The notes under the pieces were generated by a model. The model ran no database searches. It had not been told where the DNA came from and worked only from the letters and a program-made list of their open reading frames with translations. Source: Chroogloeocystis siderophila 5.2 s.c.1 (GTDB lineage: Bacteria > Cyanobacteriota > Cyanobacteriia > Cyanobacteriales > Chroococcidiopsidaceae). From it: a DNA stretch of 64,000 bases. The position numbers and the translations under genes were made by a program. Shown piece after piece: positions 32,762 through 42,520 of the stretch; the first letter of the stretch is position 1, and each line of letters begins with the position of its first letter. The DNA is taken from NCBI RefSeq assembly GCF_001904655.1, contig NZ_MRCC01000008.1:124001-188000 (forward strand), written 5' to 3'.

Positions 32762-35700
32762 GGCGTGACGTTAGTTTGGGTATCTTGGTAAGCGTTTAAT
32801 GGGGGACAACTTTGGGGGCGATCGCTTTCATCAACCGTATAAGTATAATTATTGCCTGAGCCTTCTGCTGCGCATAGCAACGTTTCAATCCAAGGATCGT
32901 CACGATTGACTTCGCGAATAAATTCGCTAGTCGCATTTCCCAACGGTTGCGTAAACTTTTGCGCGAATAAATCTGGTGACTGCGATAAAAGCGCGACATC
33001 AAAACTCCATTGTCGGTTTGGTGTTGCGAAGTAGGGTAATGTACCTATAAATTGACCGTTATTCGTTCTATACTGCGTAAAACTGTAGTCAAAGATGCTT
33101 AAACTACCATCGTTTGCACTAGATTTACTTCCTAAGATCGGTGCAAAGGGGGCAGTCGCATAAGTACTGCGATGTAGTTGAATAAAACTACCTTTGATAT
33201 TTAATGTTCTATTTCGCCAATTTTCTAATAATCGAACAAAATTTTGTAAACCTGCGGGTTCTTCTCCTGGACGACTAGGGCTATTTCCTGAGACAAACAC
33301 AGCATTTACCGTTATATCATTTTCAGGAGTTTGTAACCACACATCTTGTAAATCTGCACTTCCGCGATCCAAATTACTTCCTCCAGGGGAACCGTTAGGA
33401 CTATGAATTTGTAAAACAGGGATTAATAAAGGTTGTTCATCGGAGGTAATCGCAGTAATTTTACTTCTTTCGGTAAAGTTTTCTCCTTTCTGAGGTAAAT
33501 CTTGAAATCCGAGTAAACGACCAGTAATTTCTACATTTTTTAAGACAGGAATCCCAACACCATTATTCAAAAAAGTACCTGCTAGCGAATGACGCTTATC
33601 ATCAGCAACTTGATTGAAAATTAAATTCCCATTGATAACCCAAAAGATATTATTAGGAACGACTCCAACTAATTCAATATTAACTCCATGATGGTCTTTA
33701 CCTCCTGTACCAAACTGCAATTGACCTGTCGTGTTTCTAATAACAAATATTGAATTTTCATTGCCCACAAATCTAATTGTTGTTGGATTAATATTATTAG
33801 TAGGTATTCTCTCAACATCTATATCAACGATATTGATAGGTTTACTATCATTAGCAGTTATAATCGTGTCTCTTCCTGCTTCAAAATTTCCTTGTTGCGC
33901 TGCTTTAACAATGTCATCAGTCACATTAGTATCTGGATTCAGATTTCTTAAATCTTGATAAACAGTTTGAATTTGATTTCGGACATCTGTTCTACACTCA
34001 CTTGGTAGGACTTGCAGGGCTTCTCCACTCTCAAACTCGTACTGCTTAGAGTATTTACCTGACGTTGTACAAATTGTATAGCTAGAAAGAGGTTTATTTT
34101 CTGGTAAATTCAAACTAACAGCACCAATGTCAGGCGTTGAAGGTGAGATAAGTTGAGTATTTGGTGTATATGCTAATGGTTGGTTGCTTTGATAACTAGG
34201 CGCACTATCAGGTCGTGCAGGATCGCTCGTTGTTCTAAACCATAAAGCATTATCTACTGATTTCGGACGCTTACTGTTATAAGTATTGTAAGGAAAGAAA
34301 TCTACTTCATCTGCTGAATTGATTCCTAGAGGTATAGGAGTAGAGGTATTTTGAAAATCTGATAATTCTAGCGTTCCCAATTCGTTACGTTGAAACGCAA
34401 TTCGCCGTGGATAACGTCTATCTTCAGGATTGAGTGCAGGTCTAGCGGTTGTCCCTGACATTAATCTATCAGCTTTTGCGTTTTCAGGTAAACTTGCAGC
34501 TTTGACATCTTTGTTACCGTCGTATCCGACTACCCAATCATTGGGTTTGCATTCTGATACCGGAACTTTACGGCACATTTCCATAACGTACTCAGGAAAG
34601 TTAGTCCGTCGCTGTACTGGAGTGATACCATTATTTAAATAAGAATTTCTATTTCTAGTATCAGTTTGTCTATTAACACTGGTAGCAAAGCTATTATCGA
34701 CAAATCCATTTTTCTTGAGTTGCGTAGCAACTGAATTACCAATGTGATTATTTAAATCGTAGTCTCCATCACTACGAAAACCATCAATAAAACTATTAGA
34801 TAATACTGTAATAGCATCAGAAACAACAGTTGCAGGACGCCATTGATCGCCATTATTCCTACAGCCTGGCTGTCCTTTTCTACAAGCAAAGTTTCTATCA
34901 AAATTTGTATTGCGAGTGTAAAAATTAGTCCAATTCGCTGTTAATCGTTCTAAAAATTCCTCGGTTGGAGTTCGCGTGAGTGGCTGTTGATGTAAATTAA
35001 AGTCACCTCGGATATACAGAGGTAAATTAGTAACAAAAGTTAAGCCTTTTTCTGCTTCTCGGTAATTCTCGTCACGCGATAAATTACTACCATTACTTAA
35101 CCGAATTCCATTCGGACGACGCGTTGAATCGAGGATAAAATCATTGGGGCTAAGTAATTTCGCTTCGGTGCTTTGATCGCTTCTATCTGCTAATGCATCA
35201 TCACGACTTGCATAAATAATGCCACTATTGGGTAATAAATATTCTTGCGGGTTTCTTTCGTTACCAATTTCTGTTTCTGCAAGTAAACCCAAATCAATAT
35301 CAGTGACGCGAATTTCTAGCGGTTGGCGTTTTTCTAGTTCTAAGTCGTAGTTACTTGGTGATTTATCTTTATCAATAGCTTTGATTTCTCTAGCATCTAG
35401 AAAAGTAGCTTCTTTGATTGCGCCATGCGGCACGATCGGATTGCTAACAGGAGAAAGACTATCATCTAATATTCTAATTGCACAAATTGCCGTATCTATT
35501 GCTGAATTATCCGCTAGCGATCGCGTGCGATTATCATCAATTTTAGCTAAAGCATCGCGCAGGGGTTGATTAACAACGCGCCCATTCGGAAAAATGAGAC
35601 TTGCTTGAAAATTAAGTTGTTCACGAAATTGATTAACTGCCGCTTCTCGACCACCGATATCATTATACGGAGACGGATAAACAACTCCATTATTCGATCT

Positions 35701-37965
35701 GCCATTTGCAGGCTGCGCGCCATTGATCGCACCGCTAACATCGGGTAAATCTTCTTGGTTTCTGGCAGTCGTTGCCGTTGTAGGATCGTAGTAGCTACTA
35801 ATACACGCTGTCGGAGTTCTTTCGATATAATCTGTGCCGGTGTAGCTTGAATCTATATAATGATAAACTGCGGTAGCGCGCATCTGAAGATCGCCTTTTT
35901 TACTCTCTTCAGCATCACCCGTCATCGGTAGTGTATCAGACCAAACAACAATGTTACGATTAGCACTAAAAGAGCGCGTTCTAAATAGCGGCGGTTGGAT
36001 GACACCTTCTTCTAGTTCGGGTTCTGGTAGAAAAGAAGCAGCGCGATCGTAAATTCCTGCTCCTGTGATAATCCGTAAACCACCTGCGCCTGTTAAAGTT
36101 GTAGTAAGTTGCTGTGCGGCTGCATTTTCCCAAAATCCATTGCGTTCAATGATTCTTCTATCAGGAAGCGGTAGAGTTTGAGTTGTACGATAACGCGGTT
36201 GAGTATTTGGGTTACTCCAATTGACGCCGTTATCAAACAACTGCTTTTCATTAAAGCCTAAAAAGAAGTTTCCTGCCTTTTTCCAAAACGTGGGAAGATT
36301 ATTACCTACAGCAATACGATCGCCTACGAAACTTTCTTTTCCTTCTTGCTGCTGTTTTTCTGGTTGCGTCTGCGGTAAGTTGTACTGATTGAGCGTTAAT
36401 CGGGTATTTACTGGTGTTGGTTCGCGCCATGCGGATGGTGGTTCAATCGTATCAGGAGTGAATACACTCGGATCAATTCCATCATCATCAAAATCGTATC
36501 GCTCTAAAGCCGCACGGCGATTGCTTGTCGCCACTTCCGCGTAAGGTACGCGCCGCGTCAGATTTTTCAAATACGTCTCGATTTGTTCGCTTAAGACTTC
36601 CCAAGCATTAAAACTACTTCCACGCTGATTGTTATTATCTGCGATCGCGGCGTTAAAGCCTGCTTTAACTTCTGGTGGATATTGTCTAACAGCTGCAACA
36701 CTTTCTACAGTTGGGGGAATTTCATCAATTGTGTTGCGGCGTTCAAAATTCGGGTGGTATGACAACGCTGTTTGCTTCATCAAAGCAATTCGATGATTAT
36801 AAGCTGCATCGTTATAACTAATTTGCGCCCCGCCTGTCGTTGTTGTCGATTTAATATTGCGATCAAGTGCGGCTGTTATCGGATTATTGCCAAATCCATT
36901 AAATAAGTCAATATTTACGGCTGTGCGATCGCCTGTATCTGCTGCGTTACCTAACCCAACATTTCCCCCAACGGTTATTTTGCCGTTTTCTTCGTTGTAA
37001 AAGCAAGAATATCGACTACTAACTTGATAAAACTGCGTCGTTGCGTTATTTTGACTACCGACTAATAAATTGCCATTTGTCGCAATTCTGCCATTCAACC
37101 GAAATGTCGAATCAGGAGTAATTTCTAAGTCGTTTTGAAACAGCGCCGCATAATTTCTCAACGGTGTGCGACTGCGATCTTGCTGAAATTCTAACGCATA
37201 AAAGCTGCGATTTCCGCGATAAGCTTCATAATTATTATCATTAGGTGGATTCGCGATCGGGACAGTTGCCGTGTAAACAAAGAAACTTTTACTCAGTTTT
37301 TCGCCAGCTTGATACCATCCAGAGTCACCTAGCGGGCGATCGCTATTACTAAAGACATGTTCACATTCTCTCCCTAATGCTTCACTTTGCATTGGTGGCG
37401 TTCGTGCTTGCAAAGAATTTCTTGCTTCTTCTGTAGTATTACTACGAAAATAAATGCCATATAGCGTATAGCTATCAAATTTACCGTTACTGTCGGTATC
37501 AACCGGAAATTTCCAAGCGGTTGTTAAGGTATTATTGGGATTATTGTTGCGAGAACTATTATCCTGCGCAAGCTTTAACCGAGTTTCGTCACCGAGAGTA
37601 TAATTGTTGCGGTTCAGGGCGTTTTCGAGTTCAGCATCAGTAGGTGTAACTTGTGGTAAAGTTTGATCGAGCAACAAAGCATCAATTTTTGCTTTAGCGC
37701 GATCGAGCGCAGGAGTCGCAGCATTCAGTGCAGCTTCACTTACTCTAAGATTACTTGCAGTCCGCGATCGATCGAAGGATCGTACCAAAATCGCAGTTGT
37801 CAGCAGCACAATTACCAACGATACCATTGCCACAGTTGGCAAAACGAATCCTGATGTTGAAGAATTCTGCCGTATCACAATCAGGCTTTGTAGCAGCCAT
37901 TGTCTTTGCGGTTGCCCATGCTTTAATTGACTTAAAATGGCACTGCTGTATTTACCAGTTGACAT
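32758..37965 (-). CDS. hpsA: Giant pseudopilin-like protein HpsA
   Basis: 1735 residues. A leader of about 38 residues, then S-G-F-V-L-P-T-V-A and a hydrophobic helix (about 39-62): a prepilin-like site with Pro/Thr in place of Glu5, as in PilX/HpsA-type proteins. The long exoplasmic part is rich in Asn, Thr and Asp, without obvious repeats. It contains a PilX-like ASNLRVSEAALNAATPALDRA helix (about 71-91). Matches HpsA of hormogonium polysaccharide biosynthesis in size and form. First gene of the hps-like operon; its C-terminus overlaps hpsB by four bases. The family call is confident; the process in this organism is inferred. Confidence 0.85.
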   Translation of the reverse strand: MSTGKYSSAILSQLKHGQPQRQWLLQSLIVIRQNSSTSGFVLPTVAMVSLVIVLLTTAILVRSFDRSRTASNLRVSEAALNAATPALDRAKAKIDALLLDQTLPQVTPTDAELENALNRNNYTLGDETRLKLAQDNSSRNNNPNNTLTTAWKFPVDTDSNGKFDSYTLYGIYFRSNTTEEARNSLQARTPPMQSEALGRECEHVFSNSDRPLGDSGWYQAGEKLSKSFFVYTATVPIANPPNDNNYEAYRGNRSFYALEFQQDRSRTPLRNYAALFQNDLEITPDSTFRLNGRIATNGNLLVGSQNNATTQFYQVSSRYSCFYNEENGKITVGGNVGLGNAADTGDRTAVNIDLFNGFGNNPITAALDRNIKSTTTTGGAQISYNDAAYNHRIALMKQTALSYHPNFERRNTIDEIPPTVESVAAVRQYPPEVKAGFNAAIADNNNQRGSSFNAWEVLSEQIETYLKNLTRRVPYAEVATSNRRAALERYDFDDDGIDPSVFTPDTIEPPSAWREPTPVNTRLTLNQYNLPQTQPEKQQQEGKESFVGDRIAVGNNLPTFWKKAGNFFLGFNEKQLFDNGVNWSNPNTQPRYRTTQTLPLPDRRIIERNGFWENAAAQQLTTTLTGAGGLRIITGAGIYDRAASFLPEPELEEGVIQPPLFRTRSFSANRNIVVWSDTLPMTGDAEESKKGDLQMRATAVYHYIDSSYTGTDYIERTPTACISSYYDPTTATTARNQEDLPDVSGAINGAQPANGRSNNGVVYPSPYNDIGGREAAVNQFREQLNFQASLIFPNGRVVNQPLRDALAKIDDNRTRSLADNSAIDTAICAIRILDDSLSPVSNPIVPHGAIKEATFLDAREIKAIDKDKSPSNYDLELEKRQPLEIRVTDIDLGLLAETEIGNERNPQEYLLPNSGIIYASRDDALADRSDQSTEAKLLSPNDFILDSTRRPNGIRLSNGSNLSRDENYREAEKGLTFVTNLPLYIRGDFNLHQQPLTRTPTEEFLERLTANWTNFYTRNTNFDRNFACRKGQPGCRNNGDQWRPATVVSDAITVLSNSFIDGFRSDGDYDLNNHIGNSVATQLKKNGFVDNSFATSVNRQTDTRNRNSYLNNGITPVQRRTNFPEYVMEMCRKVPVSECKPNDWVVGYDGNKDVKAASLPENAKADRLMSGTTARPALNPEDRRYPRRIAFQRNELGTLELSDFQNTSTPIPLGINSADEVDFFPYNTYNSKRPKSVDNALWFRTTSDPARPDSAPSYQSNQPLAYTPNTQLISPSTPDIGAVSLNLPENKPLSSYTICTTSGKYSKQYEFESGEALQVLPSECRTDVRNQIQTVYQDLRNLNPDTNVTDDIVKAAQQGNFEAGRDTIITANDSKPINIVDIDVERIPTNNINPTTIRFVGNENSIFVIRNTTGQLQFGTGGKDHHGVNIELVGVVPNNIFWVINGNLIFNQVADDKRHSLAGTFLNNGVGIPVLKNVEITGRLLGFQDLPQKGENFTERSKITAITSDEQPLLIPVLQIHSPNGSPGGSNLDRGSADLQDVWLQTPENDITVNAVFVSGNSPSRPGEEPAGLQNFVRLLENWRNRTLNIKGSFIQLHRSTYATAPFAPILGSKSSANDGSLSIFDYSFTQYRTNNGQFIGTLPYFATPNRQWSFDVALLSQSPDLFAQKFTQPLGNATSEFIREVNRDDPWIETLLCAAEGSGNNYTYTVDESDRPQSCPPLNAYQDTQTNVTP

Positions 37966-38274
37966 AACTGCTTCCTTGCCACAAACTGAAATATTCTACC
38001 GCTGAATTTAAAATCAGGTTTGTTGTAAAGGTGATTTGGTGTGCTGAGCTTTACATCGAACAGTATAAATTGGTGCTTGAGAAAATCACAGTTATTGTAG
38101 CGTTTAACAAGGAACGACCGTGAGCGCGATCGCATTTATACAAAATCTTTACACAGTATTTTTACTCAATACTACAATCGGCACTAGCACCGGATAGCCT
38201 AAACTATCTTTGTGATTAGAGATACATACAACGTACAGTAAAGTTACGAGTACAACTCTTATAGCTATTTTTAA

Positions 38275-38565
38275 TCTACAAACCCAACTCTAGAACAAAT
38301 TGACGAAGCAACTGCTGTAGAGGTTACACTTTTTGAACTCTTTAGCGAGACAGAGAAAACAATTCCAGAATTAAATGAAATTCGCAACATTAGATAACGA
38401 GCCGACATATATTATTCTCGGTTTTCTGTGACTCTGCGGCGCATTTATAAGTCCCAACCTGCGGCTGCTAATGCTACCCTAGATTTACTGACTTTGTTTA
38501 TTGAGCAAGCGCAAGCTGCTGTTGATGCAATCAACGCAAGCCTTCAAGATATCAAAAATAATTAG
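38275..38565 (+). pseudogene. Broken gene, family not recognised
   Basis: A coherent helical sequence, NPTLEQIDEATAVEVTLFEL then FSETEKTIPELNEIRNIR, reaches an in-frame TAA at 38395-38397 and continues RADIYYSRFSVTLRRIYKSQ then PAAANATLDLLTLFIEQAQA to TAG at 38565. There is no start codon and a stop precedes it at 38272. The continuity of the amphipathic pattern across one stop indicates a gene inactivated by nonsense mutation and loss of its 5' end. Parent family unknown. Confidence 0.4.
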
Positions 38566-38884
38566 AATTTACTATGAATAGTCAACTAAAAGTACCTAAC
38601 TTAGAGACAAAAGTAAAGTCAGTTTCCAAGTTAACAGTCGTAATGTTGGTGACAGAAAGCTTAAAAGCGAATGCATGTGTAATCGAGTGCTGGTTTTGGA
38701 ATGTTAACCCTACAGCAGCTAATGCCAAGCAATTTCCTGGTTGGCTCTATCGTTTACCTTTTACTCAAGTTTAAAGCTGTTAGTGGATGTTGCAAAGTTA
38801 AGAAGACAGACGTTTTCAAAATTTCAATATTAGTAACGCTAAGCTTTTACCTCCTACCCTCTACCTTTGTTGTATTTGTTAAGA
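38566..38884. other. Gene-poor stretch with one doubtful short frame
   Basis: A 66-codon frame runs 38574-38774 (MNSQLKVPNLETKVKSVSKL onward), starting eight bases after the relic at 38275-38565. It has no good ribosome-binding site and no recognised family; it may be further debris. The rest is AT-rich and non-coding, ending at the phospholipase gene's stop. Confidence 0.35.
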
Positions 38885-40171
38885 CTATAATAGGGGTTTA
38901 AAAATCAGTCCAACTTGTCCCATCACCTTTTCAGTAAAAGGTCGCTGTTGCCATTGAGTGTAAGTTAAGCATTCGCTATTAGCTAAGGCATCTTCAAAAA
39001 AGTTGTCTATGTTTGCAATCAATTCTGGCTTTTGCGTGGAAATATTTAACTCGTCATTATGAAAGTAACTGCGTGGGTCAAAGTTCGCACTGCCAGTACT
39101 TACCCAGCCGCTATCAACAAGTGCTAGCTTAGCGTGCATCATACTCGGTTGGTACTCACAAATTTGGATTCCTGCTGCTAGCAATTCTTCGTAGTTCTCA
39201 CGCGCCGCATAACGCACAATAGGCTTGTCATTTCTACCACTCATTGTTAGTACGCGCACATCTACTCCATTCTGTTTTGCTTGAATAAGCGCCTGACGAG
39301 TATTAGTTTCTGGAAGAAAGTAAGGGCTGCCAATCCAGATACGCTGTTTAGCACCTAAGAAGCTTATCTGAAACAGCAATCTTATTGTAGATTCACTTAA
39401 GGTAGAAGTGTCATTAGTTACAAACAGTGGTTCGCCTTCATTCGGCTTGGCGGGAATTGTCCCAGGTCCTAGGTTGAGTTCTCCCCCTGTATATGCCCAG
39501 TTTTGAAAAAAGTTACCCTCTAATAAACTCGCTACTTGTCCTTCGTAGCTGACTTCAAATTCTAACCAAGGTGCAGAATCGCCAATATCAGGATCGCCAT
39601 CCCAATCATCTGAAACTCCTGCACCACCAATCAATACTTGTTGGCTATCGATAATCAAAAGTTTGCGGTGTGTCCGTGAGTTGTATTTTAATGGCGATCG
39701 CCAATCAAATTGCCGGAAAAATCGTACTTCTACACCTGCATCGCGTAACCGCTGCCAATATTCATCAGGAAGCGAATCAGTTCCAAAGTCATCAATTAAC
39801 ATTTGAACTTCGACGCCTGCTTGCGCGCGTTCGATTAAAGCCGCAGCAAATTCGTCTGCACGACGACCAGGAGTCATAAAATAGGTTTCAAACCGTATCG
39901 AGCGTTGCGCACTTTGGATAGCCGCGTTGCGTGCGGCATAAATATCGTCTACATTCCTCCAGAAGCCCGTCATACGACCATAAGTAGGTAACGCATTGGT
40001 TAAACTCACAACCGACAGCGGAAAGCGCGGATCTTCAATGCTGGGACTTGCAGTAATGTTATACTCTGGCTCTGGACGAAATACCCCACGCAGATAAAGA
40101 AAGAAAAATACAAGTAAAGTTACTCCCCCAACACCTCCAACCAGCCAGGTGAGTAAATTTTTTTTCGCCAT
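38885..40171 (-). CDS. Phospholipase D-family cardiolipin synthase-like protein
   Basis: 428 residues. One membrane helix (about 8-29, LVGGVGGVTLLVFFFLYLRGV) and two HKD motifs: HRKLLIIDSQQVLIGG (about 180-195) and HAKLALVDSGWVSTGSANFD (about 340-359), both with the H-x-K-x4-D residues. Such enzymes transfer phosphatidyl groups to make cardiolipin, or act as phospholipases. The ATG at 40171 (MAKKNLL) has AAAGGGGAA before it, better than a GTG at 40222 that would add 17 basic residues. It lies next to the carotenoid protein gene on the same strand, about 250 bp away. Substrate not certain. Confidence 0.9.
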   Translation of the reverse strand: MAKKNLLTWLVGGVGGVTLLVFFFLYLRGVFRPEPEYNITASPSIEDPRFPLSVVSLTNALPTYGRMTGFWRNVDDIYAARNAAIQSAQRSIRFETYFMTPGRRADEFAAALIERAQAGVEVQMLIDDFGTDSLPDEYWQRLRDAGVEVRFFRQFDWRSPLKYNSRTHRKLLIIDSQQVLIGGAGVSDDWDGDPDIGDSAPWLEFEVSYEGQVASLLEGNFFQNWAYTGGELNLGPGTIPAKPNEGEPLFVTNDTSTLSESTIRLLFQISFLGAKQRIWIGSPYFLPETNTRQALIQAKQNGVDVRVLTMSGRNDKPIVRYAARENYEELLAAGIQICEYQPSMMHAKLALVDSGWVSTGSANFDPRSYFHNDELNISTQKPELIANIDNFFEDALANSECLTYTQWQQRPFTEKVMGQVGLIFKPLL

Positions 40172-40386
40172 TTTCCCCTTTCTAGCCTTCTTTTTTTCTA
40201 CTGGTAATGGTGCGAAGCGCACATACCTTGATCTTGATAAGGCTACAGGAGTATAAATGTAATCTAAGTATTACTAAGAAAACACCTACCTTTTGATATA
40301 AGGAAGTGACTAACGTTCTAATATTGACGCGAGTGCGAACAAATTTGCTACTAAATAAATACAATCCATCTCTATAGACTTATCAA

Positions 40387-40410
40387 GGAGCTAGTTTTAT
40401 CGCTAGCCCC
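40387..40410 (-). terminator. Hairpin after the carotenoid-protein gene
   Basis: On the minus strand GGGGCTAG pairs with CTAGCTCC (one G-U) across an eight-base loop, starting about 10 bases after the stop at 40421. The next bases are TTGATAAG, so there is no U-run. A likely 3' end that separates this gene from the cardiolipin-synthase-like gene. Confidence 0.5.
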
Positions 40411-40420
40411 TAAATCTACT

Positions 40421-40876
40421 CTACTTAGCTCCCATTTCTACTACTGCACTGCGCATAAAGTCAATGCGCTGCTCAAAATCAAGTAGTTTAACCATGTTTG
40501 CGAAGTCTTTTGTGTCAGCAGGCAATTCGTAGTCTGATGGTACTTGAATCACTGTACCTTTATCGATGCCTTGTGCTAAACGCAACCACACATCAAGCTT
40601 ACCGCTCGAACTTAAGGAACTATAAGCACGACTAATATCGCTGTTTGCCCGACTTACAATATCGCGCTGTGCCTGTAGCTGTTCTTCTTGCGATAAAGAC
40701 TGAATTTGATTAAATAACGCTTCAGCAGTATCTTGAGCAGAAGTTTCGTTTGCTGGTTGAAGTTGATCTTTAATGTCTTTATAACCAAACCACAACAAGC
40801 CTAATTGTGTATCAACGTCAAACTGTTGAAATGCTTCTACAGCTTTTTTTGTAGTGTCATCAGTAGTGTAAGTCAT
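40421..40876 (-). CDS. Helical carotenoid protein (OCP N-terminal-domain paralog)
   Basis: 151 residues, the all-helical carotenoid-binding domain of orange carotenoid protein without the NTF2-like C-terminal domain. Recognised by FQQFDVDTQLGLLWFGYKDI (about 17-36; Trp and Tyr align with OCP W41 and Y44) and KLDVWLRLAQGIDKGTVIQV (about 93-112; Trp aligns with W110), then a typical close FMRSAVVEMG. HCPs bind a ketocarotenoid and, depending on clade, quench singlet oxygen or phycobilisome excitation. GAGGG lies before the ATG. It is shorter than the roughly 165 residues usual, mainly at the N-terminus. No CTD homolog or fluorescence recovery protein is in the window. Confidence 0.88.
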   Translation of the reverse strand: MTYTTDDTTKKAVEAFQQFDVDTQLGLLWFGYKDIKDQLQPANETSAQDTAEALFNQIQSLSQEEQLQAQRDIVSRANSDISRAYSSLSSSGKLDVWLRLAQGIDKGTVIQVPSDYELPADTKDFANMVKLLDFEQRIDFMRSAVVEMGAK

Positions 40877-41587
40877 TGTACCCTCAGATTCTTCGAAATA
40901 ATCAACTCAATTGCTTGAGTTATAAAACAGGCTTGATTACAGCCTCTAGAACCCGATTTAATAAATTAAAAAATATAAATTAACCTTTCTAAAGATAGAT
41001 ATCAAAAGCACAACTTACGGCAGAGGCAGTCAAAAAATAATTTAGATAGCAGTTTATTTAACAAGTATTTTTATATACTTCCTGTTAAATAATCATCAGA
41101 ATTTACTTGTCTTTTTTAAAACTCTTTTAAAGAGGATATTGGCTCGATTAATTTAAACTAAATACAAATAAGATTAAGAATGGCGCTTCAATTTTATTGA
41201 CTAAAAAATTATAACTTTATCAAAACTATATAAAAGACGACAGAACCACAAGATTATGGCTATTATATGAAAAACTTTTATTTTGCAGTAGCTTAAAACG
41301 CAGCAATTATAATGGCAATCTAGGTATTTTAGTTTCAATACGAATTGATTCAGTTTAGTTGCCTTGCTCAATTTTTTCGTTTATAACTTTGCGCAGTAGT
41401 TAGCACCAGTATATTAAAAGTCGTATTATTTATTGTTCCGCTTGTGTATATCAAGATTTTGAGGTAATTGATGATAGCGATCAATTATTTGTGGGAATAA
41501 TAACCTTGTAGAAATACTCAGCTTAGTGCAGAGTTAATTCTACCAGGTAACTCAAAATTCATTATTAGGTTAATCAACTGATCGAAA
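40877..41587. other. AT-rich 0.7 kb promoter region, no gene seen
   Basis: Between the divergent carotenoid protein gene and the FIST gene relic. Runs of A/T (TTAAAAAATATAAATTAACC; TTTTATTTTGC) but no frame, repeat or RNA structure was convincing. It carries the HCP promoter by position. Confidence 0.4.
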
Positions 41588-42514
41588 ATGTTAAAAGTAG
41601 CGAGCAGTCACAGCAACGATCCTGATTCTCTCGCAGCTGTAAGCGAAGTTTTGGCACAGTGTCAAATAACGCTGGCAGGGCAATCACCACAAGCAGGGCT
41701 TTTATTGGAACAGATTCATGCTGTCTTTCCGCAGCTTGAACTGATTGGAGGGACGACAGATGGAGAAATGTCCTCGGTTTTGGAATTTCAGCAAGACTCG
41801 CTAACTCTCATCTTTTTTTGTTCAGACGAAATCAAATTTCGCGCAGCCGCAAAGCTTCATCTTGCTCTCTCACTACAGTTGGGTGTCACTGCCCATGAGA
41901 GCCTCACGACGAGTACTGTTTCAATTTTACAAGGCTTAGAAGCAGCATTAGGTAGAACTCGGATTTTTGGTGGAGCTACAGACGATTAGTGGCAATATCA
42001 ACGTACGGATCAATTCTTTAAAACCGAGGTGCATTGATGGTAAACCTGCTTCAGATTTCTACCATTACTATTTGAACAATGCAGTGCCAGATGCTATTTA
42101 TCCACTTGCGGTTTTTCCGCCTGGTGAAACGCATTTTTTCTTACGGGGTGCTGTTGGTTATGATTCCCAACTGCGCAGTCTTACAGTGTCAGGCGATGTG
42201 CCAGAACAAGCAGTCGTACAGATTCCGATGCCTCAGCTGCAGATGTCGTGAGTGCTTCGCATACTGCTTTTACCGAAGCGTTAGCAACTTATCCTGGGAA
42301 AACACCAGCCGCCGCGCTGTTTTTCTCGTGCGCTTGGCGACGGCAAGTTTTGGGAACGCTGGCGAAGCAAGAATATCAGGCGATCGCACATTTAGGACAC
42401 GCTATAGCAAGCTGTGGCTTTTATATCTATGGAGAGGTTGCGCCGCTGCGTGAAAATGGGCAAACCTTTTTTCACAACACAACATTTGTCACTTTACTTA
42501 TCGGTAGCCAATGA
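41588..42514 (+). pseudogene. FIST-domain sensor protein, frame-broken
   Basis: Reads as one FIST/FIST_C protein only if lesions are ignored. The first part (41588-41986; ends RTRIFGGATDD) meets TAG at 41987-41989, after which the same frame continues WQYQRTDQFFKTEVH. The expected segment between TEVH and the C-domain is missing, and the C-domain IDGKPASDFYHYYL resumes in another frame (about 42026). Near 42225-42247 the frame shifts again to DASAADVVSASHTAF and the usual ending FFSCAWRRQ, HNTTFVTLLIG. FIST modules sense small ligands, probably amino acids, for two-component systems. The stop, the deletion and the frameshift argue against single sequencing errors. The kinase and response regulator follow directly. 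Confidence 0.75.
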
Positions 42515-42520
42515 CACATT

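Noticed and set aside
38233-38260. NtcA-like GTA-N-TAC matches upstream of the relic
   Set aside because: Spacing is 9 or 10, not the required 8 bases, and no -10 box is placed properly.
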